Of a DNA stretch of 64,000 nucleotides, positions 44,684 through 54,110 are shown in pieces. How positions within the stretch are numbered: the first letter of the stretch is position 1; the number at the start of each line of letters is the position of its first letter. The DNA comes from Rhodoblastus sp963736175. GTDB lineage: Bacteria; Pseudomonadota; Alphaproteobacteria; Rhizobiales; Beijerinckiaceae. Under the pieces are notes generated by a model that worked only from the letters and a program-made list of their open reading frames with translations, was not told the origin of the DNA and did not search any database. The stretch is taken from assembly GCA_963736175.1 (NCBI GenBank), contig CAVTNU010000010.1, positions 62,001 to 126,000 on the forward strand. The letters are read 5' to 3'. A program made the position numbers and the translations under genes.

Positions 44684-44737
44684 TCGCCAGCGCGCGTGCT
44701 TGAAAGCTCGTTTGAGCGGCGGATACGATCGGTTTGA

Positions 44738-46537
44738 TCAGGCTTTGCGGCCCGGCCCGCGCGCGCGCGCCAGAAACGGCCGCACCGGTCGCTTTTCCGT
44801 TTGCGGCTGCGCCGCTTGCAATAGGCGGCGGAATTCGTCGCGTTTTTCATGGATCGAGGCGATCACCAAGCCCATCGGCACGCCGATGTCGACAAGCGCC
44901 GCCTCGGACAATTGCAAGCTCGCCTCCATGGTTTCGGGAATGGCGTCGGTGACGCCGAGCCGATAAAGCTGGCTGGCGTGATTGGCGTCGCGGGCGCGCG
45001 CGACAATGGTCAGATCGGGCCGCGCCTGCCGGGCGATTGTGACCACGGCGTCGACGGCGCTGGGCGTATGCATGGTGACGACGAGCGCGCGGGCGTTGGC
45101 CAAGCCGCACCGCTCCAGCAGCTCCAGCCGCGTGGCGTCGCCCCAATAGACGGGATCGCCTTTGCCGCGCTCGCGCGCCGCGGTGTTGGCGTCGCCGTCG
45201 ACGGCGATGAAATCGATGGCGTGAACCCGCATCATCGCGCCGACGAGCTGGCCGACGCGGCCGTAGCCGATGATGATGACGCGCGCCGGCGCGCCGTCCC
45301 GCGAGGCGGGTTCCGGCGCTTGCGCCAGCGCGGGCGCGACGCGCCGCGGCTGCATTTTCCTGGCTGCCCAGGCGAGGCCGGGAATGGCGCACATCGACAA
45401 GGTGACGCCGACCATCGTCCGCGCGCCGAGGTCGGCCGCGACAAGACCGCCGGCGACGGCCTGGGCGATCATGATGAAGGCGAATTCGCCGCCGGGTCCA
45501 AGCAGCAGGCCGACCTCGCGCGCCTGCGCCGGCTTGAGCCCGAAGCCGCGCGCCAGCAGGGCGGTCAAAGGCGCCTTGATGGCCACCAGCGCCAGCGCGA
45601 GGCCGAGCGTGCCGGCCGGATGGAGGACGATCTGATAGGGATCGAGACCGGCGCCGACCGAGACGAAGAACAGGCCCAGCAGCAGGCCCTTGAATGGTTC
45701 TATGGCGATTTCAATCTCGCGGCGGTATTCGGTTTCGGCCAGCAAAAGGCCGGCGACAAAGGCGCCCAACGCCATCGACAGCCCGGCCGCCGCCGCGCTG
45801 ACGGCCGCGCCGACAACGACGAGAAGGCAGGCGGCCATGAACAGTTCCGTCGATTTTGCGCTCGCCACCAGTTGAAACAGCGGCCTCAGCACGATCCGCC
45901 CTAGCGCCAGAATCAGCGCCAGCGCCGCCAACGCCCAGCCGAAGGACCAGATGAAGCCGACGCCGCCTTCATCGGAATGCGCCGCCAGCATCGAGATCAT
46001 GAACAACAGAGGGGCGACCAGCAGATCCTGAAACAACAGGATCGAAAAGGCGGCGCGTCCGCTCAACGTGTTGAGCCTGCGGCTCTCCGCCATGACCGGC
46101 ACGACGATCGAGGTCGAGGACAAGGACAGGGCGGCGGCGAAGACGAGGGCGACGCCGGGCGAAAGCCCGCTCGTCCAGAACAGCGCGAAGCCGACGCCGG
46201 CGCAGGCGGCGACTTGCAGGGCGCCCAGTTCGAAAATGAAGCGGCGCATCGAGCGCAAACGTTCGAACGGCAATTCGAGACCGATGTTGAACATCAGGAA
46301 AACGACGCCGAAACTGGCGATTTCGGCGACGCGCTCGCTCTGCGACATGAAGGGAATCGGGGCACCCGTCTCGTTGGCGAGGCGGCCGAGGGCAAAGGGG
46401 CCGACGGCCATGCCGGCGATAAGAAAGCCTAGAACAGGGCTGATCCTGATCTTGCGGAACAGCGGCACAACGACGCCCGCCAGCCCCAGGAACAACAGCG
46501 GCTCTCGATAAAGGTCCGGCGCGAATCCGACGTTCAT
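44738..46537 (-). CDS. CPA2-family cation/proton antiporter with TrkA-N domain (KefB/C-like)
   Basis: 599 aa from ATG 46537, with GAGGAG upstream. About twelve helices, including SPVLGFLIAGMAVGPFALG, AALSLSSTSIVVPVMAESR and LLLGPGGEFAFIMIAQAVA. A C-terminal Rossmann RCK/TrkA-N domain starts VIIIGYGRVGQLVGAMMRV and runs past VYWGDATRLELLERCGLANA. Family members exchange K+ or Na+ for H+ under NAD(H) or thiol control. The C-tail is Arg/Pro-rich. Glutathione gating cannot be judged from sequence. Confidence 0.9.
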   Translation of the reverse strand: MNVGFAPDLYREPLLFLGLAGVVVPLFRKIRISPVLGFLIAGMAVGPFALGRLANETGAPIPFMSQSERVAEIASFGVVFLMFNIGLELPFERLRSMRRFIFELGALQVAACAGVGFALFWTSGLSPGVALVFAAALSLSSTSIVVPVMAESRRLNTLSGRAAFSILLFQDLLVAPLLFMISMLAAHSDEGGVGFIWSFGWALAALALILALGRIVLRPLFQLVASAKSTELFMAACLLVVVGAAVSAAAAGLSMALGAFVAGLLLAETEYRREIEIAIEPFKGLLLGLFFVSVGAGLDPYQIVLHPAGTLGLALALVAIKAPLTALLARGFGLKPAQAREVGLLLGPGGEFAFIMIAQAVAGGLVAADLGARTMVGVTLSMCAIPGLAWAARKMQPRRVAPALAQAPEPASRDGAPARVIIIGYGRVGQLVGAMMRVHAIDFIAVDGDANTAARERGKGDPVYWGDATRLELLERCGLANARALVVTMHTPSAVDAVVTIARQARPDLTIVARARDANHASQLYRLGVTDAIPETMEASLQLSEAALVDIGVPMGLVIASIHEKRDEFRRLLQAAQPQTEKRPVRPFLARARGPGRKA

Positions 46538-46634
46538 GGCTTCTCCTCGCCCCAGGGCGTGGCGACAAGCCAATCATGGACGAGGGCGCGCGTAAACCTG
46601 CGCGGCCTCCATCGTTTATGCCGGCTGCCAAGCC

Positions 46635-47396
46635 GTGGCGAAATCTGCTAGACGGCTTGAGCGAATCCGAACGGTGGCGGCGATGCGCGACGGCATTTAT
46701 AAGGCGGCTCGTCTGGACATGGCTTTCGAGCCCTATGTTTGGGATTTCGCGGACAATCAGCGCGAGCGCATCAAGGCGCACTGGCTGCAAAAATTGAAAA
46801 TCAGCCCGAAAATCTATGACGGCAAGGTCTTGCTGCTAAAGAGCGGCGATTTTTCCGCCGAAAACGGCGGCGTATTTCGCGGCGTGTTTTTCGAAACCGA
46901 TTTCCGAAATTTCTTGGCGCTGCGTGACTTTGGCTTTCCCGACGCTCACGTACGCAATTGCTTCGCCATGGCGGCGCTGCGTTCGGCCGACGGCGCCTAT
47001 CTGATGGGCGTGATGGGCCCGCATACGTCGAACGCCGGCAAAATCTATTTCGCCGCCGGAACGCCCGACGCCAACGACATCGTCGGCGACAGGGTCGACC
47101 TTGAAGGCAGCCTGCTGCGCGAAATGGAGGAGGAAACTGGATTTCGCGCGCAGGACGGGGTTCTGGCCAAAGACTGGCGGCTGGTGGCTAGCGGCGGGCG
47201 CATCGCCTGTTTGAAGACCTTCGACCTGCGCTTCGACGCCGAAGAGGCGCTGGCCAGGGCGCGAAAGCACATTGAAAGCGAGAAAGATCCGGAATTGTCC
47301 GGCATGTGCGCCGTTCGCGGCGAAGCCGATATCGATCCGGCGCGAATGCCCGATTTCGTTCAGATTTTTCTACGTTCGGCGTTCGCTTTGACGTAA
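46635..47396 (+). CDS. Nudix hydrolase family protein
   Basis: 253 aa. The Nudix box is present as GSLLREMEEETGF, preceded by KIYFAAGTPDANDIVGDRVD, giving the REx2EExG core that binds Mg2+ and cleaves nucleoside diphosphate-linked substrates. The N-terminal 100 residues (FEPYVWDFADNQRERIKAHW) are not recognised. Start ATG 46635, with in-frame ATGs at 46683 and 46719 as alternatives. Substrate unknown. Confidence 0.82.
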   Translation: MAKSARRLERIRTVAAMRDGIYKAARLDMAFEPYVWDFADNQRERIKAHWLQKLKISPKIYDGKVLLLKSGDFSAENGGVFRGVFFETDFRNFLALRDFGFPDAHVRNCFAMAALRSADGAYLMGVMGPHTSNAGKIYFAAGTPDANDIVGDRVDLEGSLLREMEEETGFRAQDGVLAKDWRLVASGGRIACLKTFDLRFDAEEALARARKHIESEKDPELSGMCAVRGEADIDPARMPDFVQIFLRSAFALT

Positions 47397-47714
47397 CGGC
47401 CGTTTCGGCGGGGGCCTAACCGATGGCTTAACCCGGCCGTCGCGCCGTCGCGGCTCGATCGGACGCCGATCCAGATCAAATCGGCTTTCGCGAGGCCTGC
47501 ACATTGGTTGAAAAAACGCCTAATGTGCCTGTCGAACGGCGATCTAGCGCGCCTGCTCGAAATCTGGACAAATTGCGCCGGGCGAGCGCGCGGATCTGAT
47601 CGCTTCGGCGCGGGGTGGGCGTATTGCTCCGGTCAAGAGGCGTCCGCTCTGCAACGGGACGGATGGAATCTGTCCGCGTGACGCGGAAAACAATCGGTTT
47701 GGGGGAAATTCAAA
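47397..47714. other. Intergenic region before the acyl-CoA ligase
   Basis: 318 bp. No credible gene and no strong inverted repeat. GGGGGAAATTC just before 47715 supplies the ribosome site. A promoter is presumably here, but I could not fix its boxes. Confidence 0.45.
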
Positions 47715-49376
47715 ATGTCGTCGAACATCATCGAGCGTTCACCCAATGCTTACGGGTACCCGCTGCTCATCAAACAGCTTCTGTTGACGCCGTTGATCAC
47801 CGCGCCGGATCAGGAAATCGTCTACCGCGATCTCAATCGCTTCACCTATCGCCAATTGGTCGAACGGATAAGCCAATTGGCGAGCGGCCTGGCGAAACTG
47901 GGCGTCAAGCCCGGCGACACCGTGGCGATGATGGATTGGGACAGCCATCGCTATCTCGAAAGCTTCTTCGCCGTGCCGATGATGGGGGCGGTGCTGCAAA
48001 CCGTGAACGTCCGCCTCAACCCGGAGCAGGTTCTTTACACGCTCAATCACGCCGGCCCCAAAGTCGTCATGGTCAACGCCGAATTCCTGCCGTTGCTGGA
48101 AGCCGTCAAGGATCGGCTCGAAACGGTCGAAAAATTCGTGCTGATTTCCGATGGGCCGTTCGCGGCGCAGAGCCCGATTCCGTTCGCATGCGACTACGAA
48201 GTCCTGTTGCTGTCGGGCTCATCCCATTACGACTTTCCCGATTTCGACGAGAACACGCGGGCGACGACGTTTTACACGACCGGCACCACCGGCTTGTCGA
48301 AAGGCGTCTATTTCAGCCATCGTCAGCTCGTGTTGCACACTTTGGGCACGGCGACGGCGCTGGCCATGGCGCCGCAACAGGGGCGGCTGCATCGCGACGA
48401 CGTCTATATGCCGATCACGCCGATGTTTCATGTGCACGCCTGGGGACTGCCCTATGTCGCGACGATGAGCGGCCTGAAGCAGGTCTATCCTGGCCGCTAC
48501 GCGCCCGATGCCTTGCTTGAGCTGAAAAAGCGCGAGGGCGTCACCTTCTCCCATTGCGTGCCGACCATTCTGCATATGATCTTGTCCCATCCCACGATCA
48601 ACTCCTACGATCTCAGCGGCTGGAAAGTGATTATCGGCGGCTCCGCTCTGCCGACGGGCCTTGCCGACGCGGCGCTCAAACGCGGCGTCGACGTGATGAC
48701 CGGCTACGGCATGTCCGAGACCTGCCCGATTCTGACGCTGGCGCACGTCAAATCGAGCCTGCTCAAGGACGAGAACGACAACGGCCTGTCCTTGCGCGTC
48801 AAGACCGGGCTGCCCGCGCCGCTGGTCGATCTGCGCATCGTCGATCACGATATGAACGACGTCCCCCATGATGGTAAGGCGACCGGCGAAATCGTCGTGC
48901 GCGCGCCCTGGCTGACACAAGGCTATTTCAAGAATCCGGCCGCCTCCGACGAACTCTGGGCGGGCGGCTATCTGCACACCAACGACATCGGCAACATCGA
49001 CGTCAACGGTTACCTGCAGGTCACCGATCGTTTGAAGGACGTCATCAAGACGGGCGGCGAGTGGGTGTCTTCGCTGGAGATCGAGGACATTATCTCGCAG
49101 CATCCCGGCGTCAGCGAAGTCGCGGTGATCGGCGTCAAGGACTCCAAATGGGGTGAACGGCCGAAGGCGTTGATCGTTTTGAAGGCCGATCATGTCGGCG
49201 CCGTCTCGGCCGCCGATATCCAGGCGTTTATCAAGGCCTATGTCGATCGCGGCGTGATTTCGAAATTCGGCGTTCCCCAGGACATCGCTTTCATCAGCGC
49301 GCTGATCAAGACCAGCGTCGGCAAGCTCAACAAGCGCGCCCTGCGCGAAGCCTACGCGGACGAGCAGGGGGGCTAA
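47715..49376 (+). CDS. Fatty acyl-CoA synthetase (AlkK-like, medium/long chain)
   Basis: 553 aa. ANL-superfamily motifs: the P-loop TFYTTGTTGLSKGVYFSH, the A5 block VMTGYGMSETCPILTLAH, and the hinge and A8 motifs GYLQVTDRLKDVIKTGGEWV. The C-terminal Lys for adenylation lies in KTSVGKLNKRALR. FHVHAWGLPYVATMSGLKQV is typical of the AlkK branch. It activates fatty acids with ATP and CoA for beta-oxidation. Followed by acyl-CoA dehydrogenase and mmsB genes on the same strand. Confidence 0.92.
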   Translation: MSSNIIERSPNAYGYPLLIKQLLLTPLITAPDQEIVYRDLNRFTYRQLVERISQLASGLAKLGVKPGDTVAMMDWDSHRYLESFFAVPMMGAVLQTVNVRLNPEQVLYTLNHAGPKVVMVNAEFLPLLEAVKDRLETVEKFVLISDGPFAAQSPIPFACDYEVLLLSGSSHYDFPDFDENTRATTFYTTGTTGLSKGVYFSHRQLVLHTLGTATALAMAPQQGRLHRDDVYMPITPMFHVHAWGLPYVATMSGLKQVYPGRYAPDALLELKKREGVTFSHCVPTILHMILSHPTINSYDLSGWKVIIGGSALPTGLADAALKRGVDVMTGYGMSETCPILTLAHVKSSLLKDENDNGLSLRVKTGLPAPLVDLRIVDHDMNDVPHDGKATGEIVVRAPWLTQGYFKNPAASDELWAGGYLHTNDIGNIDVNGYLQVTDRLKDVIKTGGEWVSSLEIEDIISQHPGVSEVAVIGVKDSKWGERPKALIVLKADHVGAVSAADIQAFIKAYVDRGVISKFGVPQDIAFISALIKTSVGKLNKRALREAYADEQGG

Positions 49377-49485
49377 AAAGTCGCGAGACGTTTTGGCCGG
49401 GATCGTGCGTTGAAACAAAGAGGCGGAACGCGCGCTTGTCGCGCGCCGCGCCGATGCGCCGGCCGCCAAAATCAGGGCAGGAAAC

Positions 49486-50640
49486 ATGAATGAACGCCAT
49501 TTCGCGCTGAACGACGACCATCGCGCCATATTCGAAATGGCTTCGAGCTTCGCGCGGGCGGAGCTCGCGCCGAAGGCGGTGGAATGGGACCAGGACAAGC
49601 ATTTCCCTGTCGACGTCCTGCGAAAGGCGGCGGCGCTCGGCATGGGCGCCATTTACGCGCGCGAGGACTTTGGCGGCTCGGGTCTGAGCCGGCTTGACGC
49701 CGCCTTGATCTTCGAGGCCTTGGCGGGCGGCTGTCCTTCGGTGGCCGCCTTCATTTCGATCCACAACATGGCGACGTGGATGATCGATCGATATGGCGAC
49801 AACGAACAGCGCGGCAAATGGATTCCGGCGCTCGCCAGGATGGACAAGCTCGCGTCCTATTGTCTGACCGAGCCTTCGGCGGGGTCGGACGCGGCGGCGT
49901 TGCGCATGCGCGCCATGCGGGAGGGCGACTTTTACGTTCTTAACGGCGTCAAGCAGTTTATCTCCGGCGCCGGCGCGTCTGAAATCTATGTCGTGATGGC
50001 GCGCACGTCGGACGACGGCGCCAGGGGCGTCTCGACATTCGTTGTCGAAAAGGGGACGCCCGGCCTGTCTTTTGGCGCCAACGAAAAGAAAATGGGCTGG
50101 AACGCTCAGCCGACGCGACAGGTCATTTGCGAGGACGCGCGCGTGCCGGCCGCCAATTTGCTGGGCGTCGAAGGCATGGGCTTCAAGATCGCGATGGCCG
50201 GCCTGGATGGCGGGCGTCTCAATATCGCCGCCTGTTCGCTCGGCGGCGCGCAGGCGGCGCTCGACAAGGCGGTCGCCTACATGGGCGATCGGCGCGCCTT
50301 CGGCCGTCGCCTCGACGAATTCCAGGCGTTGCAGTTTCGCCTTGCCGACATGGCTATCGACATCGAGGCGGCGCGCTCCTTTCTCTGGCGCGCGGCCAGC
50401 GCGCTCGACGCCAAGGATCCTCAGGCGACAAAGCTCTGCGCGATGGCGAAGAAGTTCGCCACCGACGTCTGTTTCAAGGCGGCCAACGACGCCCTGCAAC
50501 TTCACGGCGGCTATGGCTATCTGGCTGAATACGGCGTCGAGAAGATCGTGCGCGATTTGCGCGTTCATCAAATTCTCGAAGGCGCCAACGAAATCATGCA
50601 ACTGATCGTCGCGCGCAATCTGATCGACGCGGCGAAATAA
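49486..50640 (+). CDS. Acyl-CoA dehydrogenase, probably isobutyryl-CoA dehydrogenase
   Basis: 384 aa. SYCLTEPSAGSDAAALRMRA is the FAD/substrate motif, QFISGAGASEIYVVMARTSD follows, and the C-terminal LHGGYGYLAEYGVEKIVRDL and ILEGANEIMQLIV complete the family. Glu365 in ILEGAN is at the position of the catalytic base. The following mmsB gene, a step of valine breakdown, suggests the substrate is isobutyryl-CoA; that assignment rests on context. Confidence 0.88.
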   Translation: MNERHFALNDDHRAIFEMASSFARAELAPKAVEWDQDKHFPVDVLRKAAALGMGAIYAREDFGGSGLSRLDAALIFEALAGGCPSVAAFISIHNMATWMIDRYGDNEQRGKWIPALARMDKLASYCLTEPSAGSDAAALRMRAMREGDFYVLNGVKQFISGAGASEIYVVMARTSDDGARGVSTFVVEKGTPGLSFGANEKKMGWNAQPTRQVICEDARVPAANLLGVEGMGFKIAMAGLDGGRLNIAACSLGGAQAALDKAVAYMGDRRAFGRRLDEFQALQFRLADMAIDIEAARSFLWRAASALDAKDPQATKLCAMAKKFATDVCFKAANDALQLHGGYGYLAEYGVEKIVRDLRVHQILEGANEIMQLIVARNLIDAAK

Positions 50641-50677
50641 CAAGTCCGCCGCCGGGCGGGCGAAACGGGGAAGAGCA

Positions 50678-51571
50678 ATGGCGAAAATAGCATTCATCGG
50701 CCTTGGCAACATGGGGCTGCCCATGGCGGCCAATCTGGTTCGCGCCGGGCATCAGGTCACGGGTTTCGATTTTTCCGCGTCAGCCATGGAAAAGGCGCGT
50801 TCAGCGGGCGTCGATGCGGCCGTCGGCGGCGCCGCCGCCGTGCGCGGGGCCGATGTGGCGATCACGATGCTGCCTGCGGGCAAGCATCTGATCGAAGCCT
50901 ATAGCGGCGACGGCGGTCTGCTCGCCGCCGCAAAGGCGGGCGCGTTGTTCATCGACTGTTCGACCGTCGATATCGACAGCGCCCGCGCCGCGCACGCCGC
51001 GGCGCAAGCGGCGGGCATGCGGTCGGTCGATGCGCCGGTTTCCGGCGGCGTCGGCGGCGCAAGCGCCGGCACGCTGACCTTCATGCTCGGCGGCGAGGCC
51101 GAGGCGACGCAAGCGGCGCGGCCAATTCTGGCGGCGATGGGCAAGAAGATCGTCGTCTGCGGCGGCGCTGGGGCGGGGCAGGCGGCGAAAATCTGCAACA
51201 ACATGATCCTCGGCGTGTCGATGATCGCCGTGTCGGAGGCGTTCGTGCTGGGCGAAAAGCTCGGCCTGTCGCATCAGGCGCTGTTCGACGTGGCCTCGAC
51301 CTCCTCGGGCCAGTGCTGGTCGCTGACCGCCTATTGTCCGGCGCCCGGCCTCGTGCCGACCAGCCCCGCCAACAATCAATATAGACCCGGCTTCGCCGCG
51401 CCATTGATGCTGAAAGATCTGCGCTTGTCGCAGGCGGCCGCCGACAGCGCCGGCGCGCAAACGGCGCTTGGCCGGCACGCGGCGCAAATCTATGAGGCGT
51501 TCGTCGAGGGCGGCGGCGAAGGGTTCGACTTTTCGGCCATTATCAACGCCATTCGTTCGGCTTCGGCGTGA
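50678..51571 (+). CDS. mmsB: 3-Hydroxyisobutyrate dehydrogenase
   Basis: 297 aa. FIGLGNMGLPMAANLVRAGH binds NAD; DAPVSGGVGGASAGTLTFML is the substrate-binding block; GAGAGQAAKICNNMILGVSM carries the catalytic Lys. It oxidises 3-hydroxyisobutyrate to methylmalonate semialdehyde in valine catabolism. GGGGAAGAGC precedes ATG 50678. With the preceding dehydrogenase it supplies two steps of that pathway; the hydratase and hydrolase are not in the window. Confidence 0.93.
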   Translation: MAKIAFIGLGNMGLPMAANLVRAGHQVTGFDFSASAMEKARSAGVDAAVGGAAAVRGADVAITMLPAGKHLIEAYSGDGGLLAAAKAGALFIDCSTVDIDSARAAHAAAQAAGMRSVDAPVSGGVGGASAGTLTFMLGGEAEATQAARPILAAMGKKIVVCGGAGAGQAAKICNNMILGVSMIAVSEAFVLGEKLGLSHQALFDVASTSSGQCWSLTAYCPAPGLVPTSPANNQYRPGFAAPLMLKDLRLSQAAADSAGAQTALGRHAAQIYEAFVEGGGEGFDFSAIINAIRSASA

Positions 51572-51634
51572 CGGGCGACGCATCCGCGCCTTCGTCACGG
51601 CGCCGGCGCTCGCAGCGGCGAGGCGCGAGAACGG

Positions 51635-52030
51635 CTATCGCAGGAGGTCGTTCATTTTTCTGCAGGCCTGCATCAGGCATTTGACGTAGCGCTTGGATTG
51701 CTCCGGCGATCGCCGGAATCTTTGCAGGATGATTTCAATAAGCTCGTCGGTGATGCGGTCGTCCGCCTCGCCGATCAGCGTGGCCGGAACGCCGGCCTCC
51801 GTCAGCAGGCGGACCAGTTCGCGATAGCCGTATCCGGCCTGCATGACGGAATCGGTCAGAAGTCCGCGCCAGATCATCCAATGCAACTGGATGGCTTTTC
51901 TTGCAATGTTACAATCAAAGAGCGCAGTCGAATAAAACGGCGTCAGCCGATCGCGAACGGCGGCTTCGCACCAGTATGCGAGTTCAGCCTGATCAATGGC
52001 GGGTGGGTCGTTCAACGAGACAGAAGGCAC
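51635..52030 (-). CDS. Conserved-looking hypothetical protein
   Basis: 131 aa, mostly helical by composition: LAYWCEAAVRDRLTPFYSTA, AIQLHWMIWRGLLTDSVMQA, DDRITDELIEIILQRFRRSP. It contains three Cys (two in the first half, one near the end at KCLMQAC region) and several Trp/Tyr. No signal peptide, no membrane helix, no motif I recognise. It is flanked by a 600-bp gene-poor region. Codon use resembles its neighbours. Function unknown. Confidence 0.6.
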   Translation of the reverse strand: MPSVSLNDPPAIDQAELAYWCEAAVRDRLTPFYSTALFDCNIARKAIQLHWMIWRGLLTDSVMQAGYGYRELVRLLTEAGVPATLIGEADDRITDELIEIILQRFRRSPEQSKRYVKCLMQACRKMNDLLR

Positions 52031-52646
52031 ATTGCGCCCTTACGAACAGCTAATCTCGCGATGACGCGAGCCGACCACGGCGTTTCATTGCAGAAAAAAA
52101 CCGAGCGCGGCCGCCTGTGTCGAATTGGGCATAATTGTCCAAATCTCCAACACAATCGCCGAATTCGAATAACTTTTTATGAAACGATGTTGATTTATAA
52201 AGCATATTCCCAAGCGCTGCGCCAGCTAAACTTTCGCGTAAAATAGGCGCGAAGCGAAAAAACTGGTGGTCTTATCCAATCGCCCTGCGCGGCGGAGCGG
52301 CGTAATCGTGTCCTTCGCGGCCTGATCTGGAAATCGCTTTCCGACGCTCAGGTCGCGCAAATGGCCGTCGCGGCGATAATTTTCCGGCGTCGACGACGAC
52401 GCCAGCAGGACCGCCCTTGCTCAATACGCCGTCGATATAGAGCAAACGATTGATGTTCATAGAAAAACAGTCGCCCAAAGCAGTTTGGCACGGCCTGTGG
52501 AAACTACGTATCGTGCATTTCCGGCCAGGCGTGTAGAGTCGCGAACAAAATTGGGTGCGCGGATAAGTCCACGCGATTCTTGAAAGCAATAAATCTTACG
52601 GATATTGGCTAATTCGAGTTCAAAAATAGCTAAAGCGGGGGCTGTC
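52031..52646. other. Gene-poor region before the outer-membrane barrel gene
   Basis: 616 bp. Several open frames exist but none shows recognisable protein character. 52140-52230 and 52560-52625 are AT-richer. A GCGGGGGC just before 52647 is a plausible ribosome site. No repeat or RNA recognised. Confidence 0.45.
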
Positions 52647-53363
52647 ATGCGTAAATCCCTTCTTTTCACTGTTGCTTTCGTTGCATTCGCCGGCGAGGGT
52701 TTTGCCGCCGACTTGCCTTCGATAAAATCGCCGCCGATTTACGCGCCGGCGCCCGTGTTCAGCTGGACAGGCTTTTACGTCGGCGTTCAGTTGGGCGGCG
52801 ATTTCGGAACGACGAGCGCGTTCGCGCCGGCTATTCCGTATGGCGTCAACGCGCCAAACAATGGCGTCTTTGGCGGCGGCCATGTCGGCTATAATTATCA
52901 GATCAACAATTTTGTGATCGGCCTGCAAGGCGAGTTCAACGGATCGAGCGCCAGCGCCAGCAGGACGGACGCCACGACCTTCGCGCCAGCTGTCTTGACG
53001 CTGAAGGCCAATCAGGGCTGGTTCGGTTCGATCGACGGTCGTCTCGGCTTCGCGGTCGACCGCACGTTGTTCTACGCCATTGGCGGCGTCGCCTTTACGG
53101 AAAATGAGGGCAGCGCCTATGTCAACGGCGTGCGCGCCGGCGGCCTCAGCAATTCCCGCACGGGCTACGACATCGGCGCCGGCGTGGAATACGCTTTCAC
53201 CAATAATTGGACGGCCCGCCTCGAATATCGCTATTACGACTATGGCTCCGCCACCTATGTCGGCAATTTGGCGACCTACCGCGAAAGGCTCAACGACAGC
53301 ACCGTTCGCGTTGGTCTGACGTACAAATTCGGCGCGCCCGACGCCGTCGTCGCCCGATATTGA
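52647..53363 (+). CDS. Outer-membrane beta-barrel protein (Omp25/Omp31-like)
   Basis: 238 aa from ATG 52647. Signal peptide to about residue 20 (cleavage after FAA or FAAD). FSWTGFYVGVQLGGDFGTTS is the hallmark start of alphaproteobacterial OMP_b-brl porins, followed by GYNYQINNFVIGLQGEFNGS, GRLGFAVDRTLFYAIGGVAF and GVEYAFTNNWTARLEYRYYD. The C-terminal strand STVRVGLTYKFG is suited to BAM recognition. An abundant eight-stranded barrel is likely. A terminator lies 35 bp downstream. Confidence 0.92.
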   Translation: MRKSLLFTVAFVAFAGEGFAADLPSIKSPPIYAPAPVFSWTGFYVGVQLGGDFGTTSAFAPAIPYGVNAPNNGVFGGGHVGYNYQINNFVIGLQGEFNGSSASASRTDATTFAPAVLTLKANQGWFGSIDGRLGFAVDRTLFYAIGGVAFTENEGSAYVNGVRAGGLSNSRTGYDIGAGVEYAFTNNWTARLEYRYYDYGSATYVGNLATYRERLNDSTVRVGLTYKFGAPDAVVARY

Positions 53364-53398
53364 CGACGTCAGCGTTTCTCCAGGTTAAATCGACATTG

Positions 53399-53424
53399 GC
53401 CCGGCCCTTGTAGCCGGGCTTTTT
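53399..53424 (+). terminator. Rho-independent terminator after the barrel gene
   Basis: GCCCGGC (53399-53405), 7-nt loop, GCCGGGC (53413-53419), then five T. A short but GC-only stem. Confidence 0.88.
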
Positions 53425-53532
53425 CTTGGCGCGCCTTCGCAGGCTACGTAGATTCCGAGACTGTCGCTGTCGCCGGATTCAGGCGTAAGGTTCTCTTGCG
53501 TCAGGAGCCAACGTCGCGCGCCAGCGTAAAGA

Positions 53533-53568
53533 CAAGTCGGACAAGACGATCAAGTCGGACAAGACGAT
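53533..53568. repeat. Two tandem copies of an 18-bp unit
   Basis: CAAGTCGGACAAGACGAT occurs at 53533-53550 and again at 53551-53568, identical. The second copy runs into the ATG of the small membrane protein at 53567. Slippage duplication; possible effect on translation start. Confidence 0.85.
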
Positions 53569-53890
53569 GTGGAGCCAACCGGACTTCCGAGCGCCGATAT
53601 CGCCGAAATGCTCAAGGTGTTTCGGCACGGGTAGGAAGTATTGGCGTTTTGCGCTGATCCTGTTGGTTTTCGCCGCCGTCGCGCTCGGCGTCGGAACGGC
53701 CGCCGCCTCCATCGGCTTCGGCGCTGGCGAATGGGGGCTCTCCGCCCTTATGCCGCTGTCGAACACTCGCGGCGTGACGGTGCGGCCCGCATTTGGTCCC
53801 GACGACGAAGATTGCGTCTACGTCACGCGCGCAATGGTCCTGCCGACGCGAGGAATTAAGATCGTGCGCGAGTTGAGATGCGTCGAATGA
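53567..53890 (+). CDS. Small single-helix hypothetical protein
   Basis: 107 aa. One strong helix near residues 25-50 (YWRFALILLVFAAVALGVGT), then a periplasmic part ending EDCVYVTRAMVLPTRGIKIV. Two Cys near the start and two in the tail. The exact start is doubtful because the 18-bp repeat surrounds it. No family recognised; coding character is moderate. It could be the only translated product of an otherwise empty 750-bp stretch. Confidence 0.45.
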   Translation: MWSQPDFRAPISPKCSRCFGTGRKYWRFALILLVFAAVALGVGTAAASIGFGAGEWGLSALMPLSNTRGVTVRPAFGPDDEDCVYVTRAMVLPTRGIKIVRELRCVE

Positions 53891-54110
53891 CCCCCCGCGC
53901 AAGTCGTCCGCGCAGCCGAAAATTTCTTGATTTGTATTGCTCGACGGACTGCCTCTGTCGTTATGGCGCTGCGGTGAAGAATTTGCCCCATAGCGCGTCC
54001 CTCCATTCAGGAGATAGAATTGCACCATCAAAATCCGGGATCAAACATCTTAGACGGGATCGTCGAACCGGAGTTCTGGCGGTTTCGTCACGCGCGTTCG
54101 GCCCGTCCGC

